64,000 nucleotides of DNA from Halobacterium zhouii (GTDB taxonomy: Archaea; Halobacteriota; Halobacteria; Halobacteriales; Halobacteriaceae). Shown piece by piece: positions 26,169-35,731 of the stretch. Numbering within the stretch: the first letter of the stretch is position 1; each line of letters starts with the position of its first letter. The stretch is from the NCBI RefSeq assembly GCF_021249405.1, contig NZ_CP089593.1:682001-746000 (forward strand). Reading direction: 5' to 3'. The notes below the pieces were generated by a model that was not told where the DNA came from, did not search any database, and saw only the letters and a list, made by a program, of their open reading frames with translations. Made by a program: the position numbers and the translations under genes.

Positions 26169-27386
26169 TTAGTTGTCCAGTTCTGTCAGCCGATTCAGCG
26201 CCCACACAGTCCGCAGCACGTCGCCCGCCGCGCCGCGGTCGAACACCAGGTCGTCCGTGCCGCGGACGTGCTCCAGCACGCGGCCGGACGCGTGCTCGGG
26301 CGCCGCCGAGATGCCCGCGTCCGCCGACGCCACCCACTCCATGACGCGCAGGTCGCTCTTCGAATCGCCCATCACGAGTGCGAACGGGTCCTCGACGCCC
26401 AGCACGTCGAAGGCCGACTGTACGCCGACGACCTTGTTCAACTCCCGAGAGGCGATCTCCGCGGCGTCGCCCTCGTAGTACGCCACGTCCACGCGGTCCA
26501 GCACGTCGACCAGTTCGTCGGGAACGTCGACGCTGCCAGGCCGTTCCCCGGCGTCTTCCAGTACGCCCGCGATCTCGGGGTCGGCGTCGGCGTAGTACGC
26601 GCGCACCGCGTCGGCGTCCGCGTCCAGACAGTCCGCGAGCAACGCCAGGAGGTACCGGAGACCCGCGTCGATGAGTTCGACCGCGCGCTCGCTGCCCGTC
26701 TCGTAGTTCGGTTTGAGGGTCACGTTGAACTCGTTGCCCTGCAGGTGACAGCCACTGCGGACGTCCTCCGGGGCGTCCGGGAGCACCTTCGAGCGCACGC
26801 CGTCGAACACCGAGCGGACGTCCTCGTCTAACTCCTCGTAGAGGAGTCGCTTCGTGTCGGGGCCGTGGCCGGGTGTGAACACGCCGGTGCCGGCCTCGTA
26901 GACGATCGAGAGGCCGCCGGAGTAGACGAGTTCGTTGCCGAGGCCCTGGATGAGAAATCCTTTGACGTTCTCCAGGGTCTGGCCCGTGCAGATGACGATG
27001 GGGACGCCGGCGTCGTGGAACTCCGTCAGCAGGTGGAGCGTCTCGCGGGGGATCTCGTTGTCCGTCCCGCCGGCGGAGCGGAGCGTCTCGTCGACGTCGA
27101 GCACCAGCACGTTCACCGCCCGGCCGTAGTCCGCGTACAGGTCGAGCGCGCCGAACGCCTGTTCGCGGGTGGCGTGCGCGGCAACGTCCGCGTACGCGTC
27201 GCCCTCGGGGAACGCCGCACGGATGTCGTCTTTCAGTTCGGTGAGGTTGTCGCTGGCAGTCTCCCAGTGTTCGAGTGCGACGCGGGAGTCGACCGGTGGG
27301 AACAGGTTCACGAAGTCCTGCTGGGCGCGGAGTGTCTGTGTGTCGAACTCGTCGTACAGGGCGTACAGCCGGTCGTACCGCTCCAT
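26169..27386 (-). CDS. HAD-superfamily hydrolase
   Basis: A 405-residue protein. An N-terminal helical region (about 1-88) precedes a HAD domain with motif I LVLDVDETLRS (D97 nucleophile, D99 acid/base), motif II ICTGQT and motif III/IV MGDSKSDLRV. The long insertion between motifs I and III (about residues 150-340) is a cap of the C2 type, as in Cof-like phosphatases. Substrate unknown. Because the neighbours are sugar-acid enzymes and gfcR, a sugar phosphatase role is a reasonable guess. ATG 27386. Confidence 0.82.
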   Translation of the reverse strand: MERYDRLYALYDEFDTQTLRAQQDFVNLFPPVDSRVALEHWETASDNLTELKDDIRAAFPEGDAYADVAAHATREQAFGALDLYADYGRAVNVLVLDVDETLRSAGGTDNEIPRETLHLLTEFHDAGVPIVICTGQTLENVKGFLIQGLGNELVYSGGLSIVYEAGTGVFTPGHGPDTKRLLYEELDEDVRSVFDGVRSKVLPDAPEDVRSGCHLQGNEFNVTLKPNYETGSERAVELIDAGLRYLLALLADCLDADADAVRAYYADADPEIAGVLEDAGERPGSVDVPDELVDVLDRVDVAYYEGDAAEIASRELNKVVGVQSAFDVLGVEDPFALVMGDSKSDLRVMEWVASADAGISAAPEHASGRVLEHVRGTDDLVFDRGAAGDVLRTVWALNRLTELDN

Positions 27387-27487
27387 GGTGGTAGAGGTTG
27401 CTGGTCGTGCTTAAATCGTGGACACGCCGGCGACATTCTCGACGTGTGCGGTGCGCGTGTGACCCGCCGGCCCACTCGACGAAACGA

Positions 27488-27495
27488 CCTTAAAA
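27488..27495 (+). promoter_or_regulatory. TATA box of gfcR
   Basis: CCTTAAAA lies about 22-29 bases before the gfcR ATG at 27517, the usual distance for leaderless haloarchaeal transcripts. No Shine-Dalgarno sequence precedes the start. Confidence 0.55.
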
Positions 27496-27516
27496 CCGCG
27501 CCACAATCTCCCGCGT

Positions 27517-28152
27517 ATGAAGAACGTCGACGACCTCATCGAGAGCGCGTCCGAACTCGCCGAGCGGGGACTCTCCCGCGGCGAAATTGCGGACGAACTG
27601 AACGTCTCCCGGGAGACCGCGAGCTGGCTCGTGGAACGCGCGAGCGGTCCTGCGCCGTCCGTCGAGAACGAACCCGAAGGTGGGCCCCAGGACGTGCACG
27701 TCGACTGGAGCAGTATCGGCGAGGCGGGCGCGCGCCTTTCGGCGATCGGCGTCGCGCTCGCGGACTCGCTGCGCGAACACAGCCACGACGTCGACCTGGT
27801 GGTCGGCGTCGAGAAGGCGGGCGTCCCGCTCGCCACCGCCGTCTCCCGGGAACTCGAGACCGACCTGGCGACGTACACGCCCCGCAAGCACCAGTGGGAG
27901 GAAGGCGACATCGAAGACCTCGGCGGGAGTTTCTCTCGGAACTTCGCGCAGGTCGAAGGCCGTGACTGCTTCATCGTCGACGACACCGTAACGTCCGGCA
28001 CGACGATGCAGGAGACTGTCGAGGGTGTCCGCAACGACGGCGGGACGCCGGTCGCCTGCGGCGTGCTCGTCGACAAGCAGGGTCTCGAGGACGTCGACGA
28101 CGTGCCCCTCGAGTCGCTGCTGCAGGTCATCCGAGTCGGCACGAGCGACTGA
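27517..28152 (+). CDS. gfcR: GfcR, phosphoribosyltransferase-like transcription regulator
   Basis: A 211-residue protein with an N-terminal helix-turn-helix (about residues 18-40, SRGEIADELNVSRETASWL) fused to an orotate-phosphoribosyltransferase-like domain. The PRPP loop VDDTVTSGTT lies at residues 154-163. In Haloferax volcanii the homologue GfcR activates genes of the semiphosphorylative Entner-Doudoroff route and lower glycolysis. Its presence within 4 kb of a sugar-acid dehydratase and a KDG-type aldolase fits local regulation. It is often misannotated as PyrE; the fused HTH argues against an enzyme of pyrimidine synthesis. Confidence 0.92.
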   Translation: MKNVDDLIESASELAERGLSRGEIADELNVSRETASWLVERASGPAPSVENEPEGGPQDVHVDWSSIGEAGARLSAIGVALADSLREHSHDVDLVVGVEKAGVPLATAVSRELETDLATYTPRKHQWEEGDIEDLGGSFSRNFAQVEGRDCFIVDDTVTSGTTMQETVEGVRNDGGTPVACGVLVDKQGLEDVDDVPLESLLQVIRVGTSD

Positions 28153-28224
28153 CATCGAGGACGCGTCGACAGCCCGTGCAGTTGGCGGCGCAAGGCATTT
28201 CTCTGCGCTACCACTATCGTGCCT

Positions 28225-28632
28225 ATGGCCTTCGACCCGATGGACTCGATGGAGCAGGACGCGGTGACCGACATCGTGGACGCCGCCATCGAGAACAACG
28301 ACGTTGTTCTGTTCATGAAAGGGACCCCACAGATGCCACAGTGTGGCTACTCCCAGAAGGCACTCGACCTCGTCACGCAGTACCGGCCGAACGTTCACAC
28401 CGTGGACGTCCTCCAGAGCATCGACGAGTTCCGCGTCGCCTTAGAGGACCACAGCGGATGGGAGACCACGCCCCAGACGTACGTCGAGGGCGAGTTCGTC
28501 GGCGGGAGCGACATCCTCGCGGAACTCGACGAGCGCGGCGAACTCGCGGACGAACTGAACGCCGAAGACGCGGACGCGGTGAGCGAGAACACAGCGGACG
28601 ACGCGGACGACGCCGTGCAGTCGCCGTTCTAA
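28225..28632 (+). CDS. monothiol glutaredoxin (Grx4-like)
   Basis: A 135-residue protein with a glutaredoxin core at residues about 12-108. The active site is CGYS (C40) in the PQMPQCGYSQKA context, close to the CGFS monothiol class that binds or delivers 2Fe-2S clusters with a thiol cofactor. The TTPQTYVEGEFVGGSDI stretch provides the cis-proline and thiol-binding residues. A 27-residue acidic tail follows. The start is ATG 28225; a GTG two codons earlier is possible. Confidence 0.9.
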   Translation: MAFDPMDSMEQDAVTDIVDAAIENNDVVLFMKGTPQMPQCGYSQKALDLVTQYRPNVHTVDVLQSIDEFRVALEDHSGWETTPQTYVEGEFVGGSDILAELDERGELADELNAEDADAVSENTADDADDAVQSPF

Positions 28633-28880
28633 TCTGCGGTCGCTGTGCGGTGCAGAACTGCGGTAGCAGAACGCATTCGCCCGGCGAAGCCGGGCGATTC
28701 TGCCGCGCCGAAGGCGCGGGCCAAGGAGGGGGCGAAGTCGTCCGAGAGAGCTCCGCTCTCTCGTGATGACGAAAGGCCGCTCGCGGCCTTTCGAACCACC
28801 CCCGACGAAGGCTTTTTAGCGTAGCTTTTTGCCAGCGAACGAGGGCGCGCTAGCGCCCGAGTGAGCGCAGCAAAAAGGTA
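28633..28880. repeat. hairpin-rich intergenic repeat, copy A
   Basis: The gap between convergent glutaredoxin and PAPS-reductase-family genes is a string of GC-rich palindromes: CGCCCGGCGAAGCCGGGCG, CGCGCCGAAGGCGCG, GAGAGAGCTCCGCTCTCTC and GAAAGGCCGCTCGCGGCCTTTC. Its right end (28811-28881), read on the minus strand, is GTACCTTTTTGC, a hairpin, then GCAAAAAGCTACGCTAAAAAGC. The same frame occurs after the 7S RNA at 50.1 kb and in a diverged form after phoU at 36.4 kb. The T-rich left arm directly after a stop codon suggests a transcription terminator. Confidence 0.75.
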
Positions 28881-29852
28881 CTACATATACCCGAGGTCAC
28901 GCAGGCGCTCCATCAGGTCTTCTTTGTCCTGGGCGCGGCCCGCGCGCTCGGTGGTGTTCTCAAGGTCCTGGAGCCACGCTGGCTCGTCGTCGGCCTTCTC
29001 GGTGCTGACCTCCGACCCGAGGCTCCGGAAGCCCTTGAAGTACTTGGGGGAGACCGGGATGTCCTCGTGGGTGAGGTCGTTCGGCAAGTCCTCGTAGCTC
29101 TGCGGGACGTGGCCGTCGTCCGGATACTCGTCGACAGTCTCGGGGACGACGTAGTACCAGAAGGCGTCCCAGACGGCGGCTTCGTCGAACTGGAGAATCG
29201 GCTGGATGCGGTCGTGGGGCGGGTAGATGTCGGGGTCGTGGCGGGGGCTGAAGAACGTCTCGTCGGCACGCGCGTCCTGTTCGTCCCAGCGGATGCCGCT
29301 GAGGATACCGTCGACGTCGTGTTCCTCGAGTGCGTTGTTCAGTGCGACGGTCTTGAGGAGGTGGTTGCCGACGTAGGTGTCCAGCAGGAACGGGAACGTG
29401 TCCTCTTCGTACTCGAGGAGGTCGCGGACGTGGTGCTGGTTCTGTTCGTTCAGTTCGTCGATGGGGATGTCGTCGCCCGGCGTCAGACCGTGTTCGTCGA
29501 CGTAGTCGCCGACGTCCGTGTTCTGGGCGTAGACGACGTCGAGGTCCCACTCGTCGGCCCACTTGTCGACGAAGTCGTGGAGTCCGTCGAAGTGCTGGAA
29601 GTGGTCGATGAAGATGGTCGGCGGCACCTCGAGGTCGAACTGTTCGGCGACCTCCTTGACGAAGTAGAGGGTGAGCGTCGAGTCCTTGCCGCCGGTCCAC
29701 ATGATGGCGGGGTTCTCGTACTCCTCGAGGCCCTTCCGGGTGACCTCGATGGCTTGCTCTAGCTTGTCCTGGAGCGTCGGGTAGTCCTCGGGGGATTGTC
29801 CGTCGCCCGCGTCGTAGTCGACATCGAGGTAGTCGGGGAACTCCTCGCTCAT
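28881..29852 (-). CDS. PAPS-reductase/adenine nucleotide alpha-hydrolase family protein
   Basis: A 323-residue protein with the PP-loop motif WTGGKDST (residues 52-59) of ATP pyrophosphatases and PAPS reductases. A conserved IFIDHFQHFDG segment and an SGIRWDEQDARADETFFSPR stretch follow, the latter similar to the substrate loop of sulfate-adenylyltransferase subunit CysD and PAPS reductase. The C-terminal Cys used by true PAPS reductases is not seen; the protein has no cysteine at the usual C-terminal position. It could thus be a sulfate-activating or nucleotide-modifying enzyme. Monocistronic by appearance. Confidence 0.82.
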   Translation of the reverse strand: MSEEFPDYLDVDYDAGDGQSPEDYPTLQDKLEQAIEVTRKGLEEYENPAIMWTGGKDSTLTLYFVKEVAEQFDLEVPPTIFIDHFQHFDGLHDFVDKWADEWDLDVVYAQNTDVGDYVDEHGLTPGDDIPIDELNEQNQHHVRDLLEYEEDTFPFLLDTYVGNHLLKTVALNNALEEHDVDGILSGIRWDEQDARADETFFSPRHDPDIYPPHDRIQPILQFDEAAVWDAFWYYVVPETVDEYPDDGHVPQSYEDLPNDLTHEDIPVSPKYFKGFRSLGSEVSTEKADDEPAWLQDLENTTERAGRAQDKEDLMERLRDLGYM

Positions 29853-29900
29853 ACCACGCTGATTGCCGTCGAAGTATAAAGGTGGTACGGAGACGAACAG

Positions 29901-30905
29901 TTATGGGCCGGGGGTCGGAGCGGCCTTCTGGAGGGCGGTTTCGGCGATGTTGCCGCCGTAGTCGGCGCTCCGCGAGAGCGAGTCGACGACGAGGCCGAGA
30001 TGCTGGGCCTGCCGGGGTTCGAGGTCGCGCAGGAGGTCGTCGATCCGGCGGGTGTGTTCGTCGATGTCCCGGACCTGCGCGCGTGCTTCGTTCGCGAGGC
30101 GGGTCGCCTCGTCGGCGTCGTCCGTGAACAGCGCCTCCATGGCCGTCTCGATGACGTCGGCGGCGTCCGCCCGCAGGTCGCCGAGCGCGTCGATGACGTC
30201 CTCCGGGACGGTGTCGTCGAGTTCGAGCGTGATGCGACTGATCTTCGCGGCGTGGTCGGCGACGCGCTCGAGTTGCCGGGCGCTGGAGTGGTAGTCGAAG
30301 GCGACTTCGCGGCTCATGCCGATCTCCTGGGCGACCTTGGGGGAGCGGAGTGCCCCCCGGAAGATGCGGGAGACGACGTACCAGAGGCGGTCGACGTCGT
30401 CGTCGCGTTCGATGACGTCCTGGGCGACGTCGGCGTCGCGTTCGGAGAGGGCGTGCAGGGCGTCCTCGAGCATGGAGACGGAGATGAGGCGCATGCGCCG
30501 GACGGCGTTGTGGATAGAGAGCTCCGAGGAGTCCAGCAGGTCCTGGATGACGACGCGGTCGCTCGTCTCCTCGAGCACTTCGAGACCGACGAGTCCCTGT
30601 GTGGCGTTGCGGACGGTGCGGCGCTGGTCAGCGGTGATTCGGTCGGCTTCGAGGTCGAGCACGTCGAATCCGCTGACGTACATGGTCATCACGGCGCGCG
30701 TGAGTTCGTCACCGGTCATCCCGGAGATGTCGAGCGAGCCACGCTGGTCGTCGCCGCCGCTCACTGGCGTCAACAGGAGTGACCCGCTGTCGGGGTGGAA
30801 GCCGACCTCGTCGCCGGCTTCGACGTCGTGTTCGCGCGCCCAGTCCTTGGGGATGGAGACGGTGAACGTCGACCCACCCGTCACCTGGACCTTTCTGCGT
30901 TCCAT
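29901..30905 (-). CDS. AbrB-PhoU fusion regulator of phosphate uptake
   Basis: A 334-residue protein with an N-terminal SpoVT/AbrB DNA-binding domain (residues about 1-50, MERRKVQVTGGSTFTVSIPKDW) fused to tandem PhoU three-helix domains (about 100-330). Haloarchaea use such fusions as phosphate-responsive transcription regulators. It faces the pst operon divergently across about 214 bases, so it probably controls that operon and itself. A GGAGG 4-8 bases before the ATG and an AATTTATTG TATA-like element near 30930-30938 (minus) suggest its own promoter. Confidence 0.88.
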   Translation of the reverse strand: MERRKVQVTGGSTFTVSIPKDWAREHDVEAGDEVGFHPDSGSLLLTPVSGGDDQRGSLDISGMTGDELTRAVMTMYVSGFDVLDLEADRITADQRRTVRNATQGLVGLEVLEETSDRVVIQDLLDSSELSIHNAVRRMRLISVSMLEDALHALSERDADVAQDVIERDDDVDRLWYVVSRIFRGALRSPKVAQEIGMSREVAFDYHSSARQLERVADHAAKISRITLELDDTVPEDVIDALGDLRADAADVIETAMEALFTDDADEATRLANEARAQVRDIDEHTRRIDDLLRDLEPRQAQHLGLVVDSLSRSADYGGNIAETALQKAAPTPGP

Positions 30906-31088
30906 ACCTCCACTACGAGCACCTCACAATAAATTACCTTTGGTCTATATACTAACTGGCTCCTGGGAGCAGATTCTGGCCGTAACGGGCTCTTGTTGCG
31001 AATATTTCGACCATAACTCATTTACTACCTACATATTTGCCCCCGCCTCTTGCAGGATATTGAATGCTATATAGAAATAATAGCAGGG

Positions 31089-31097
31089 TATTTATCT
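31089..31097 (+). promoter_or_regulatory. TATA box of the pst operon
   Basis: TATTTATCT lies 23-31 bases before the pstS ATG at 31120. The 214-base gap to the divergent AbrB-PhoU gene is unusually AT-rich for this genome (ATATACTAAC, CTATATAGAAATAATAG) and should hold the phosphate-response sites. I see no repeat that can be named a P-box with confidence. Confidence 0.55.
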
Positions 31098-31119
31098 CGG
31101 ACTCGTTTTCGTTCAGTCG

Positions 31120-32151
31120 ATGCCCGAACACTCCGAACGGTTCAGCAAGCAGACTCGGCGCGGATTTATCGCGGCAACGGGAGGCGCGAGCCTCGCCGCT
31201 CTGGCCGGTTGCACGAGCGGGCCCGGTGGAAACAGCGGAGAGACCCCTTCCAATGGTGACGACGGAGATGGGTCCACGACCCAGAAGACTCTCTCCGGGG
31301 ACATCAACATCACCGGCTCGAGCACCGTCTACCCGCTTGCAGCCGCCGTCGCGGAGAAGTTTATGAAGAAACACCCCGAAGTCAACATCAGCGTAACGCC
31401 GACCGGGTCGGGTGGCGGGTTCTCGAATTACTTCTGTACGGGGAAGTCCGACTTCAACAACGCCTCTCGCCCCATCACGAAACAGGAAAAACAGCTCTGT
31501 CAGCAGAACGACGTCCAGTGGCACGAGATCACGGTCGCCACGGACGCGCTCACGGTCATCGTGAACAACCAGAACGACTGGGTCGACTGCATGACGCTGG
31601 ACGAACTCGCCCAGATATGGAGTGCCGACGGAGCGAACAAGTGGTCCGACGTGAACTCCGAGTGGCCGGACAAGGAAATCAAGCGTTTCGGTGCGGCGGA
31701 CACCTCGGGGACCTTCGACTACTTCAAGGAGGCGGTCCTCGGCGAGGAGATGAACCACACGAGTGAGTACCAGGCCACCGAGAAGGACAACCTCATCCTC
31801 CAGGGCGTCCAGCAGAACAAGTACGCAATCGGCTACTTCGGGTTCGCATACTACCAGGGCAACGAGAGCAAGGTCAAGGCGCTCGCCCTCAACGAGAGCG
31901 GGAGCTGCGTAAAACCGACGCTCCAGAACGCGAAAGCCGGGGAGTACCCACTTTCCCGCCCGCTCTTCACGTACCCCGCAAAAGAGTCGCTGAAAGAGGA
32001 CCAAGTCGCCGAGTTCGCACGGTACTTCACCAAGCAGAGTGCGAACACCAAACTCGTCGCGGAGGAAATCGGGTACGTGCCCCAGACCCAGGAGGCGATG
32101 CAGGAGGAACTGTCGGCACTCAACGACTACATCGCGAAGGTCCAGGAGTAG
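31120..32151 (+). CDS. pstS: phosphate ABC transporter, substrate-binding lipoprotein
   Basis: A 343-residue periplasmic-type phosphate-binding protein. A Tat motif (R13-R14 in QTRRGFIAATGG) and a lipobox ending at C31 (LAALAGC) indicate Tat export and lipid anchoring. The mature protein has the phosphate motif GSSTVYPL, the TGSGGG loop and the DTSGTFDYF stretch typical of PstS. First gene of pstSCAB-phoU. Confidence 0.95.
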   Translation: MPEHSERFSKQTRRGFIAATGGASLAALAGCTSGPGGNSGETPSNGDDGDGSTTQKTLSGDINITGSSTVYPLAAAVAEKFMKKHPEVNISVTPTGSGGGFSNYFCTGKSDFNNASRPITKQEKQLCQQNDVQWHEITVATDALTVIVNNQNDWVDCMTLDELAQIWSADGANKWSDVNSEWPDKEIKRFGAADTSGTFDYFKEAVLGEEMNHTSEYQATEKDNLILQGVQQNKYAIGYFGFAYYQGNESKVKALALNESGSCVKPTLQNAKAGEYPLSRPLFTYPAKESLKEDQVAEFARYFTKQSANTKLVAEEIGYVPQTQEAMQEELSALNDYIAKVQE

Positions 32152-32205
32152 TCGAGCCGTTTCGAGGTTTTTTAGAATGAGCTCTGCTATTCTGGTCTTG
32201 AGACG

Positions 32206-33216
32206 ATGACCAGCGAGGGACAATCCCCCGATTTGAGTGGTGGCCGGGGGTTCCGAGCGGTGCGTGAATCAATGTACAAGTACGCCTTGCTGGGATGCGC
32301 CGTGCTGTCCGTCCTCACCACCGTGAGCATCATCGGCGTCCTCATCGTGGACGCCGCGCAGTTCTTCCAGGAGGTGCCGTTACTCCAGTTCCTGACGGGA
32401 ACTCGATGGAGTCCGAACCTCCAGCCGGTCCAGTTCGGTATCCTGCCGCTCATACTGGGGACGCTCATGATCACCCTCGGCGCGGCGGTGATTGCGCTCC
32501 CACTTGGATTGCTGACCGCCATCTACCTGAGCGAGTACGCCACTCCAAGAGCCCGCTCGATACTCAAACCACTCTTGGAGATCCTCGCGGGCGTTCCCAC
32601 GGTCGTCTACGGGTACTTCGCACTCGTCTACGTCACCCCGGCGCTCAACGCCTTCCTCAGTGGACTGAACGACATCCTGGGACTCGCACTCCCCCGCCTC
32701 GGCCTCTTCAATGGACTGTCCGCGTCCATCGTCGTCGGCATCATGATCATCCCGATGGTGTCCTCCATCAGTGAAGACGCGATGAGTGCTGTCCCCGACT
32801 CGCTCCGGCAGGCTGGATACGGCCTCGGCGCGACAAAATTCAACGTCTCGACGACAATCGTCGTCCCGGCGGCTATCTCCGGAATCACCTCGTCGTTCAT
32901 CCTCGCCATCTCGCGTGCCATCGGCGAGACGATGGCCGTCACCCTCGCCGCAGGGACCAACCCGCCCGAATTCCCGCCCGTTCACACCATCTTCGGCCTC
33001 CCCTACTTCGCGCCAGGCGACCTGCTCGGCCTGTACGCGGACAGCATGGCCACGATGACGGTCGCGATGATCAACATCGCGGGTGGAGACATCTCCGGGG
33101 GGTCAATCGCGTACCAGTCACTGTTCGCCATCGGTATCACGCTGTTCACCATCACCCTGGCGATGAACGTCATCAGTAACCTCATCGCGGACCGGTACAG
33201 GGAGGTCTACGAGTAA
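32206..33216 (+). CDS. pstC: phosphate ABC transporter, permease PstC
   Basis: A 336-residue membrane subunit with about six hydrophobic segments. The BPD-transport EAA loop is in DSLRQAGYGLGATKFNV. The stretch ILAISRAIGETMAV follows. The gap of 54 bases after pstS contains a run of T (GGTTTTTTAG) that could be an attenuating terminator or a secondary promoter. The stop is followed directly by pstA. Confidence 0.93.
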   Translation: MTSEGQSPDLSGGRGFRAVRESMYKYALLGCAVLSVLTTVSIIGVLIVDAAQFFQEVPLLQFLTGTRWSPNLQPVQFGILPLILGTLMITLGAAVIALPLGLLTAIYLSEYATPRARSILKPLLEILAGVPTVVYGYFALVYVTPALNAFLSGLNDILGLALPRLGLFNGLSASIVVGIMIIPMVSSISEDAMSAVPDSLRQAGYGLGATKFNVSTTIVVPAAISGITSSFILAISRAIGETMAVTLAAGTNPPEFPPVHTIFGLPYFAPGDLLGLYADSMATMTVAMINIAGGDISGGSIAYQSLFAIGITLFTITLAMNVISNLIADRYREVYE

Positions 33217-34860
33217 ATGTCCAACACGGAGTCACAGACGGAGTTCGGTGAAGTGAGTGAAATCAAAGGCGTCGTCTTCGAGTACGTCACGCTCGTGGCG
33301 TCGGTCGTCGGAATCCTCTCGCTTGGCGCCCTGCTCGCCTACGTCGCCTGGGATGCGTTCGGACTGGAGACCGCGAGCAACGGCTGGTACGCGACGTACG
33401 CCGCGACGCTCGTACTGCCGGTCGTCGGATTCATCGCGTATGCCAGGACTCGACCCGCGGTTGCCAAAGGAGCGTTCGAACTGTTGACGATGACGCTCGC
33501 GGGCATCATGGGAACGTTCGCGACAGTGATCGTCCTCTCAATAATCACGGGGCCCGAGATCTGGTTCGCGTACTTCCTGACGGTGATCGGTCCCGCCACT
33601 GCCGTCCTCGTGTACGGACAGTACGACAGGGAAGCGACGTGGGTCGGGCTGGTCGCGCTCGCTGTATTCGTCGTCGGCCCGGTTGTCGGGACACTTGCAC
33701 TCCCGTGGCTCACCTCGCTTGGAGCGCTACTCGGCGACCCTGGGATTTACTTCCTCACGCTAGTCGTGCCCGCCGCCGGCTTGGTTGCGTTCCTCGCCAA
33801 CGACCAGTACGGTACCGACCCCCGGACCGCAATCTTGGCGGGCCTCGCTCTTCTGGTGGCCGCGTTCGCGGGCGTTCCAGTCGTCGATGCGCTCCCCAGC
33901 GTGAGTCGGTCCGTCTGGCTGATAGTGTTGGTCACGTTCGGCATACCCGTCGGGGTAGCCGTCGCGAACGTCGCACTCAACCACCATCGCCGGCCCGCGT
34001 TCGCCCTCCCCGCCATCGTCGTCGGAGGATTCCTGCTCGGTGAGTTCGTCGTCGGCATCATCGATGCGACCGCTCCGTCCCCGTGGTTCGACTGGCAGTT
34101 CCTCACGAGTGGCCCGTCAGTCCTCTCCGCGGAGCAAGCCGGCCTCTATCCCGCCATCATCGGGTCTATCTTTCTGATCGTGCTCGTGAGCGTGTTCACG
34201 TTCGTCTTCGGATTCGGGACGGCAGTCTACTTGGAGGAGTACGCCCCGCAGTCCGGCCTGCTCGGGACCGTCACTCGAATCATCAACATCAACGTCTCGA
34301 ACCTCGCTGGCGTCCCGTCAGTCGTCTACGGCCTCCTCGGTCTCGGCATCTTCGTGAACGTCCAAGCCGAACTGGGACCAATCGAGTACAGCGGATTCGG
34401 CGTCGGGACGGTGTTGACCGCGGCGCTCACGCTCTCGCTGCTCATCCTCCCGATCGTCGTCATCTCCGCCCAGGAAGCCCTCCGATCCGTCCCGGAATCC
34501 ATGCGGAAGGCGTCCTACGGGATGGGCGCGACGCGCTGGCAAACGACGCGGAACGTCGTGCTTCCAAGAGCGCTCCCGGGAACGCTGACCGGAACCATCA
34601 TCGCGCTCGGACGCGCTATCGGCGAGACCGCACCGCTCATCATGATCGGTGCTGCGACGACGAAGTTCACGCCCCCAGATGGACTGTTCAGCATGCTGAC
34701 CGCGATGCCGATGCAGATCTACGCGTGGGCGTTCCAGCCCGACGAAGCGTTCCGGCACGGGGTCGTCGCCGCGGGCGTCGTCACACTTCTCATCGTCCTC
34801 GTGACGATGAACTCGGTCGCAATACTTCTACGGAACAAATACCAACAGGAGAGCAACTAA
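33217..34860 (+). CDS. pstA: phosphate ABC transporter, permease PstA (extended)
   Basis: A 547-residue permease. The C-terminal half (from about residue 285) is a normal PstA with the EAA loop in [19 protein letters not shown] and the [17 protein letters not shown] segment. The N-terminal 280 residues add about eight further hydrophobic segments not present in bacterial PstA; such long PstA proteins occur in haloarchaea. ATG 33217 follows the pstC stop with no gap, and its TAA shares one base with the pstB start (TAATG). Confidence 0.9.
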   Translation: MSNTESQTEFGEVSEIKGVVFEYVTLVASVVGILSLGALLAYVAWDAFGLETASNGWYATYAATLVLPVVGFIAYARTRPAVAKGAFELLTMTLAGIMGTFATVIVLSIITGPEIWFAYFLTVIGPATAVLVYGQYDREATWVGLVALAVFVVGPVVGTLALPWLTSLGALLGDPGIYFLTLVVPAAGLVAFLANDQYGTDPRTAILAGLALLVAAFAGVPVVDALPSVSRSVWLIVLVTFGIPVGVAVANVALNHHRRPAFALPAIVVGGFLLGEFVVGIIDATAPSPWFDWQFLTSGPSVLSAEQAGLYPAIIGSIFLIVLVSVFTFVFGFGTAVYLEEYAPQSGLLGTVTRIININVSNLAGVPSVVYGLLGLGIFVNVQAELGPIEYSGFGVGTVLTAALTLSLLILPIVVISAQEALRSVPESMRKASYGMGATRWQTTRNVVLPRALPGTLTGTIIALGRAIGETAPLIMIGAATTKFTPPDGLFSMLTAMPMQIYAWAFQPDEAFRHGVVAAGVVTLLIVLVTMNSVAILLRNKYQQESN

Positions 34861-35726
34861 TGGCAGACCACATGAACAGCGATACGGCGAACGAACAGGA
34901 CGGGTCGCTCATCGAGACCGACCCCGGCGGCGGTGGCCTTGCGGAGAACGCCGACCGCGGGGCGGTCAAGAACGTCCCGACGGTTATTGAGGCACGTAAC
35001 ATCAACGTGTACTACGGGGAGACACAGGCTCTCGATGACGTCTCCCTGAAGATTCCGGAGAAGAACGTCACGGCGATGATCGGTCCGTCTGGGTGTGGGA
35101 AGTCGACGTTCCTTCGGTGCATCAATCGAATGAACGACCTCATCGAATCCGCTCGCGTGGAGGGTGAACTGCTCTTCGAGGGCAAGAACGTCTACGACGA
35201 GGACGTCGACTCCGTCGCGCTCCGTCGCCGCATCGGGATGGTGTTTCAGCACCCGAACCCGTTCCCGAAGAGCATCTACGACAACGTCGCGTACGGCCTC
35301 CGCATCCAGGAGAAGACCGAGAACCTGGACGAGAAAGTAGAAGAGGCGTTGCGTCGCGCCGCGCTCTGGGACGAGGTCAGTGACCGGCTCGACCGAAACG
35401 CACTCGACCTCTCCGGCGGCCAACAACAGCGCCTCTGTATCGCGCGCGCCATCGCCGTCGACCCGGACGTCCTCCTGATGGACGAGCCCGCGTCCGCGCT
35501 CGATCCGATTGCGACTTCACAGATCGAGGACCTCATCGAGGAGCTCGCGGAGGACTACACGGTCGTCATCGTTACGCACAACATGCAGCAGGCCGCCCGC
35601 ATCAGCGACCGAACCGCCGTCTTCCTGACGGGCGGGGAACTTGTCGAGTACGGCGACACTGACCAGATCTTCGAGAACCCCGAGAGCCAGCGCGTCGAAG
35701 ATTACATTACGGGCAAGTTCGGGTAA
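34860..35726 (+). CDS. pstB: phosphate ABC transporter, ATP-binding subunit
   Basis: A 288-residue ATPase. Walker A is GPSGCGKST (residues 75-83), the ABC signature LSGGQQQR is clear, and Walker B is [12 protein letters not shown]. An acidic Gly-rich N-terminal extension of about forty residues precedes the domain. The ATG at 34860 overlaps the last base of the pstA stop; the far longer open frame upstream is shadow of pstA. Confidence 0.95.
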   Translation: MADHMNSDTANEQDGSLIETDPGGGGLAENADRGAVKNVPTVIEARNINVYYGETQALDDVSLKIPEKNVTAMIGPSGCGKSTFLRCINRMNDLIESARVEGELLFEGKNVYDEDVDSVALRRRIGMVFQHPNPFPKSIYDNVAYGLRIQEKTENLDEKVEEALRRAALWDEVSDRLDRNALDLSGGQQQRLCIARAIAVDPDVLLMDEPASALDPIATSQIEDLIEELAEDYTVVIVTHNMQQAARISDRTAVFLTGGELVEYGDTDQIFENPESQRVEDYITGKFG

Positions 35727-35731
35727 TCAGT

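Noticed and set aside
27517-28152. Orotate phosphoribosyltransferase (pyrE)
   Set aside because: The fused N-terminal helix-turn-helix and the genomic context identify the GfcR regulator type.
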